Shown: in pieces, positions 14,039 to 15,047 of the stretch
Numbering within the stretch: position 1 is the stretch's first letter
Layout: the number at the start of each line of letters is the position of its first letter
Notes under the pieces: generated by a model
The model's database searches: none
Told to the model about the DNA's origin: nothing
Seen by the model: only the letters and a program-made list of their open reading frames with translations
Translations under genes and position numbers: made by a program
Origin: Thermoplasmata archaeon
GTDB lineage: Archaea > Thermoplasmatota > Thermoplasmata > Lutacidiplasmatales > UBA184
Direction of reading: 5' to 3'
DNA length: 15,047 bases
Assembly (NCBI GenBank): GCA_030037035.1
Contig: JASHSA010000110.1
Location: 1-15,047, forward strand

Positions 14039-15032
14039 GCCGCTGCTCGAGCTTCGCGGGCTGTCGGCGACGTTCGGCGGCCAGGAGGTCCTTCGCTCGG
14101 TCGACCTGCGCGTGGAGGACGGCGAGTTCCTGTCGGTGCTCGGTCCGAACGGCAGCGGGAAGACGACGCTCCTGCGGGTCCTCGCCGGCTTCCATCGGCC
14201 GAGCGCCGGCGCCGTGCGGCTGGACGGACGGGACCTCGCCGGGGTCGCGCCCCACCGTCGTTCGATCGGCCTCCTGTTCCAGGAACCGACGCTCTTCCCG
14301 CGACGGACGGTCTTCGAGAACGTCGCCTACGCCCCGCTGCTCCAGCGGCTTTCGGACGGCGAAGTCCGCGAGCGTGTCGCGGAGCTCGCCTCCCTCCTCG
14401 CGCTCGAGTCGCTCCTCGACCGGCGTCCGGAACAGCTCTCCGGGGGCGAGCGGCAGCGGGTCGCCCTCGCCCGGAGCCTGGCGGCCCGCCCCCGCCTCGT
14501 CCTGCTGGACGAGCCGTTCGCGTCGGTCGACGTCCAGGTCCGGGCGGAGCTTCACGCGGAGTTCCGAGCGGCGTTGCGCTCGTTCGGCACCGCCGCGATC
14601 CACGTCACCCACGACCGCGAGGAGGGACTGTTCCTGGGAGATCGCGTCGCGCTCCTCTTCGAGGGCGCCGTCGAGGCCGTCGGACGACCGGCCGACGTCT
14701 TCGGACGGCCCCGGTCGGTCCGCGCCGCGCGGTTCCTCGGCTACAACCTCCTGGACGGCCCGTCCGGGAAGCTCGCCGTGCTGCCGGAGGAGCTCCGTGC
14801 GTCCCCTCCGGGGCGAGGGGAGGCCGGGTACCGGGTCCGTGCGAGCGGTACGGTCGGGCGGCGGTTCCTGTCGGTGCTGGACGGCCCCGGCGGCGAGCGC
14901 ATCGAGCTCCGCTCGGACTCGCCGCTCGTGCCGGGGGAGTCGGTAGGGCTCGCGTGGGCGAACGCCGTGGAGCTCCCCCCGGAGCCGGGTCCGGGGCGGG
15001 GTCCTCCCCGGGCCTCGAAGCCTGACGGGTAG
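14031..15032 (+). CDS. thiQ: Thiamine ABC transporter, ATP-binding protein with C-terminal TOBE-like region
   Basis: ATPase that powers the ThiBP importer. It has 333 aa from GTG 14031, which overlaps thiP by 8 nt. Walker A is GPNGSGKTT (38-46), the Q-loop LLFQEPTLFP (Gln84), the signature LSGGERQRVALA (136-147), Walker B RLVLLDEPFASVD with Asp160/Glu161, and the switch His194 in HVTHD. Beyond about 235 there are roughly 100 further residues (GYNLLDG, LAVLPEEL, YRVRASGTVGRRFLSVL, GESVGLAWA) resembling the TOBE domain of spermidine, iron and sulfate importers. Short enterobacterial ThiQ lacks this. On domain architecture alone it could be called PotA/FbpC-like; context gives the thiamine role. 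It is the last gene of the operon, 15 nt from the window end. Confidence 0.9.
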   Translation: MTEPLLELRGLSATFGGQEVLRSVDLRVEDGEFLSVLGPNGSGKTTLLRVLAGFHRPSAGAVRLDGRDLAGVAPHRRSIGLLFQEPTLFPRRTVFENVAYAPLLQRLSDGEVRERVAELASLLALESLLDRRPEQLSGGERQRVALARSLAARPRLVLLDEPFASVDVQVRAELHAEFRAALRSFGTAAIHVTHDREEGLFLGDRVALLFEGAVEAVGRPADVFGRPRSVRAARFLGYNLLDGPSGKLAVLPEELRASPPGRGEAGYRVRASGTVGRRFLSVLDGPGGERIELRSDSPLVPGESVGLAWANAVELPPEPGPGRGPPRASKPDG

Positions 15033-15047
15033 GGGACCCCTCGCCCC

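Noticed and set aside
1..15047. tRNA or rRNA genes, CRISPR arrays, insertion sequences, defence genes
   Set aside because: Intergenic spaces were read on both strands; none showed cloverleaf-like patterns, spaced repeats with spacers, transposase motifs or terminal repeats.

Overview
This very GC-rich window (roughly 70% or more by eye) is most likely from an archaeon, and probably a high-GC member of the Thermoplasmata (Thermoplasmatota). The domain call rests on several genes: a replication protein A with three OB folds and a zinc ribbon, its archaeal RPA-associated partner, an archaeal COG1340-type coiled-coil protein, and a membrane-anchored FKBP with a long insert. Promoters also look archaeal, with TATA-like boxes about 25-35 nt from start codons, often with little or no leader. 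The lineage call is softer: archaeal TPP riboswitches are known from Thermoplasma relatives, and one occurs here.

Layout: (1) 1-2875, minus strand: a fatty-acid/acyl-CoA oxidation operon reading acyl-CoA dehydrogenase, etfB, etfA. The last gene runs off the left edge. (2) 2923-4661, plus strand: larB (nickel-pincer cofactor precursor enzyme) and a COG1340-like coiled-coil protein, joined by a 4-nt overlap and apparently sharing a TATA region with the divergent dehydrogenase operon. (3) 4675-5598, minus: an anchored FKBP-type prolyl isomerase. (4) 5736-7816, minus: the rpa / RPA-associated-protein operon. (5) 8020-8865, plus: pyrF. (6) 8828-9961, minus: a GT4-type glycosyltransferase whose 3' end overlaps pyrF by 38 bp. 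(7) 10018-10965, minus: pdxS (vitamin B6 synthase). (8) 11129-15032, plus: a TPP riboswitch followed by thiB-thiP-thiQ, a thiamine ABC importer with tightly overlapping genes.

The most interesting stretch is the pdxS/thiB divergent region (10956-11265). It contains a palindrome across the pdxS start codon, a direct repeat next to the pdxS TATA box, and a perfect 10-bp inverted repeat between the two promoters. It also holds the TPP aptamer and a 14-codon open frame that starts one base after the aptamer and overlaps the thiB start codon (ATGA). This suggests TPP might control thiB through a translationally coupled leader peptide, which is an inference from layout only. A second leader with a possible start-masking stem precedes the FKBP gene.

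No tRNA, rRNA, CRISPR array, insertion sequence or obvious pseudogene was seen. No stretch longer than about 300 bases lacks a gene; the longest gene-free intervals are about 200-300 nt (7817-8019 and 10966-11261) and are described below.
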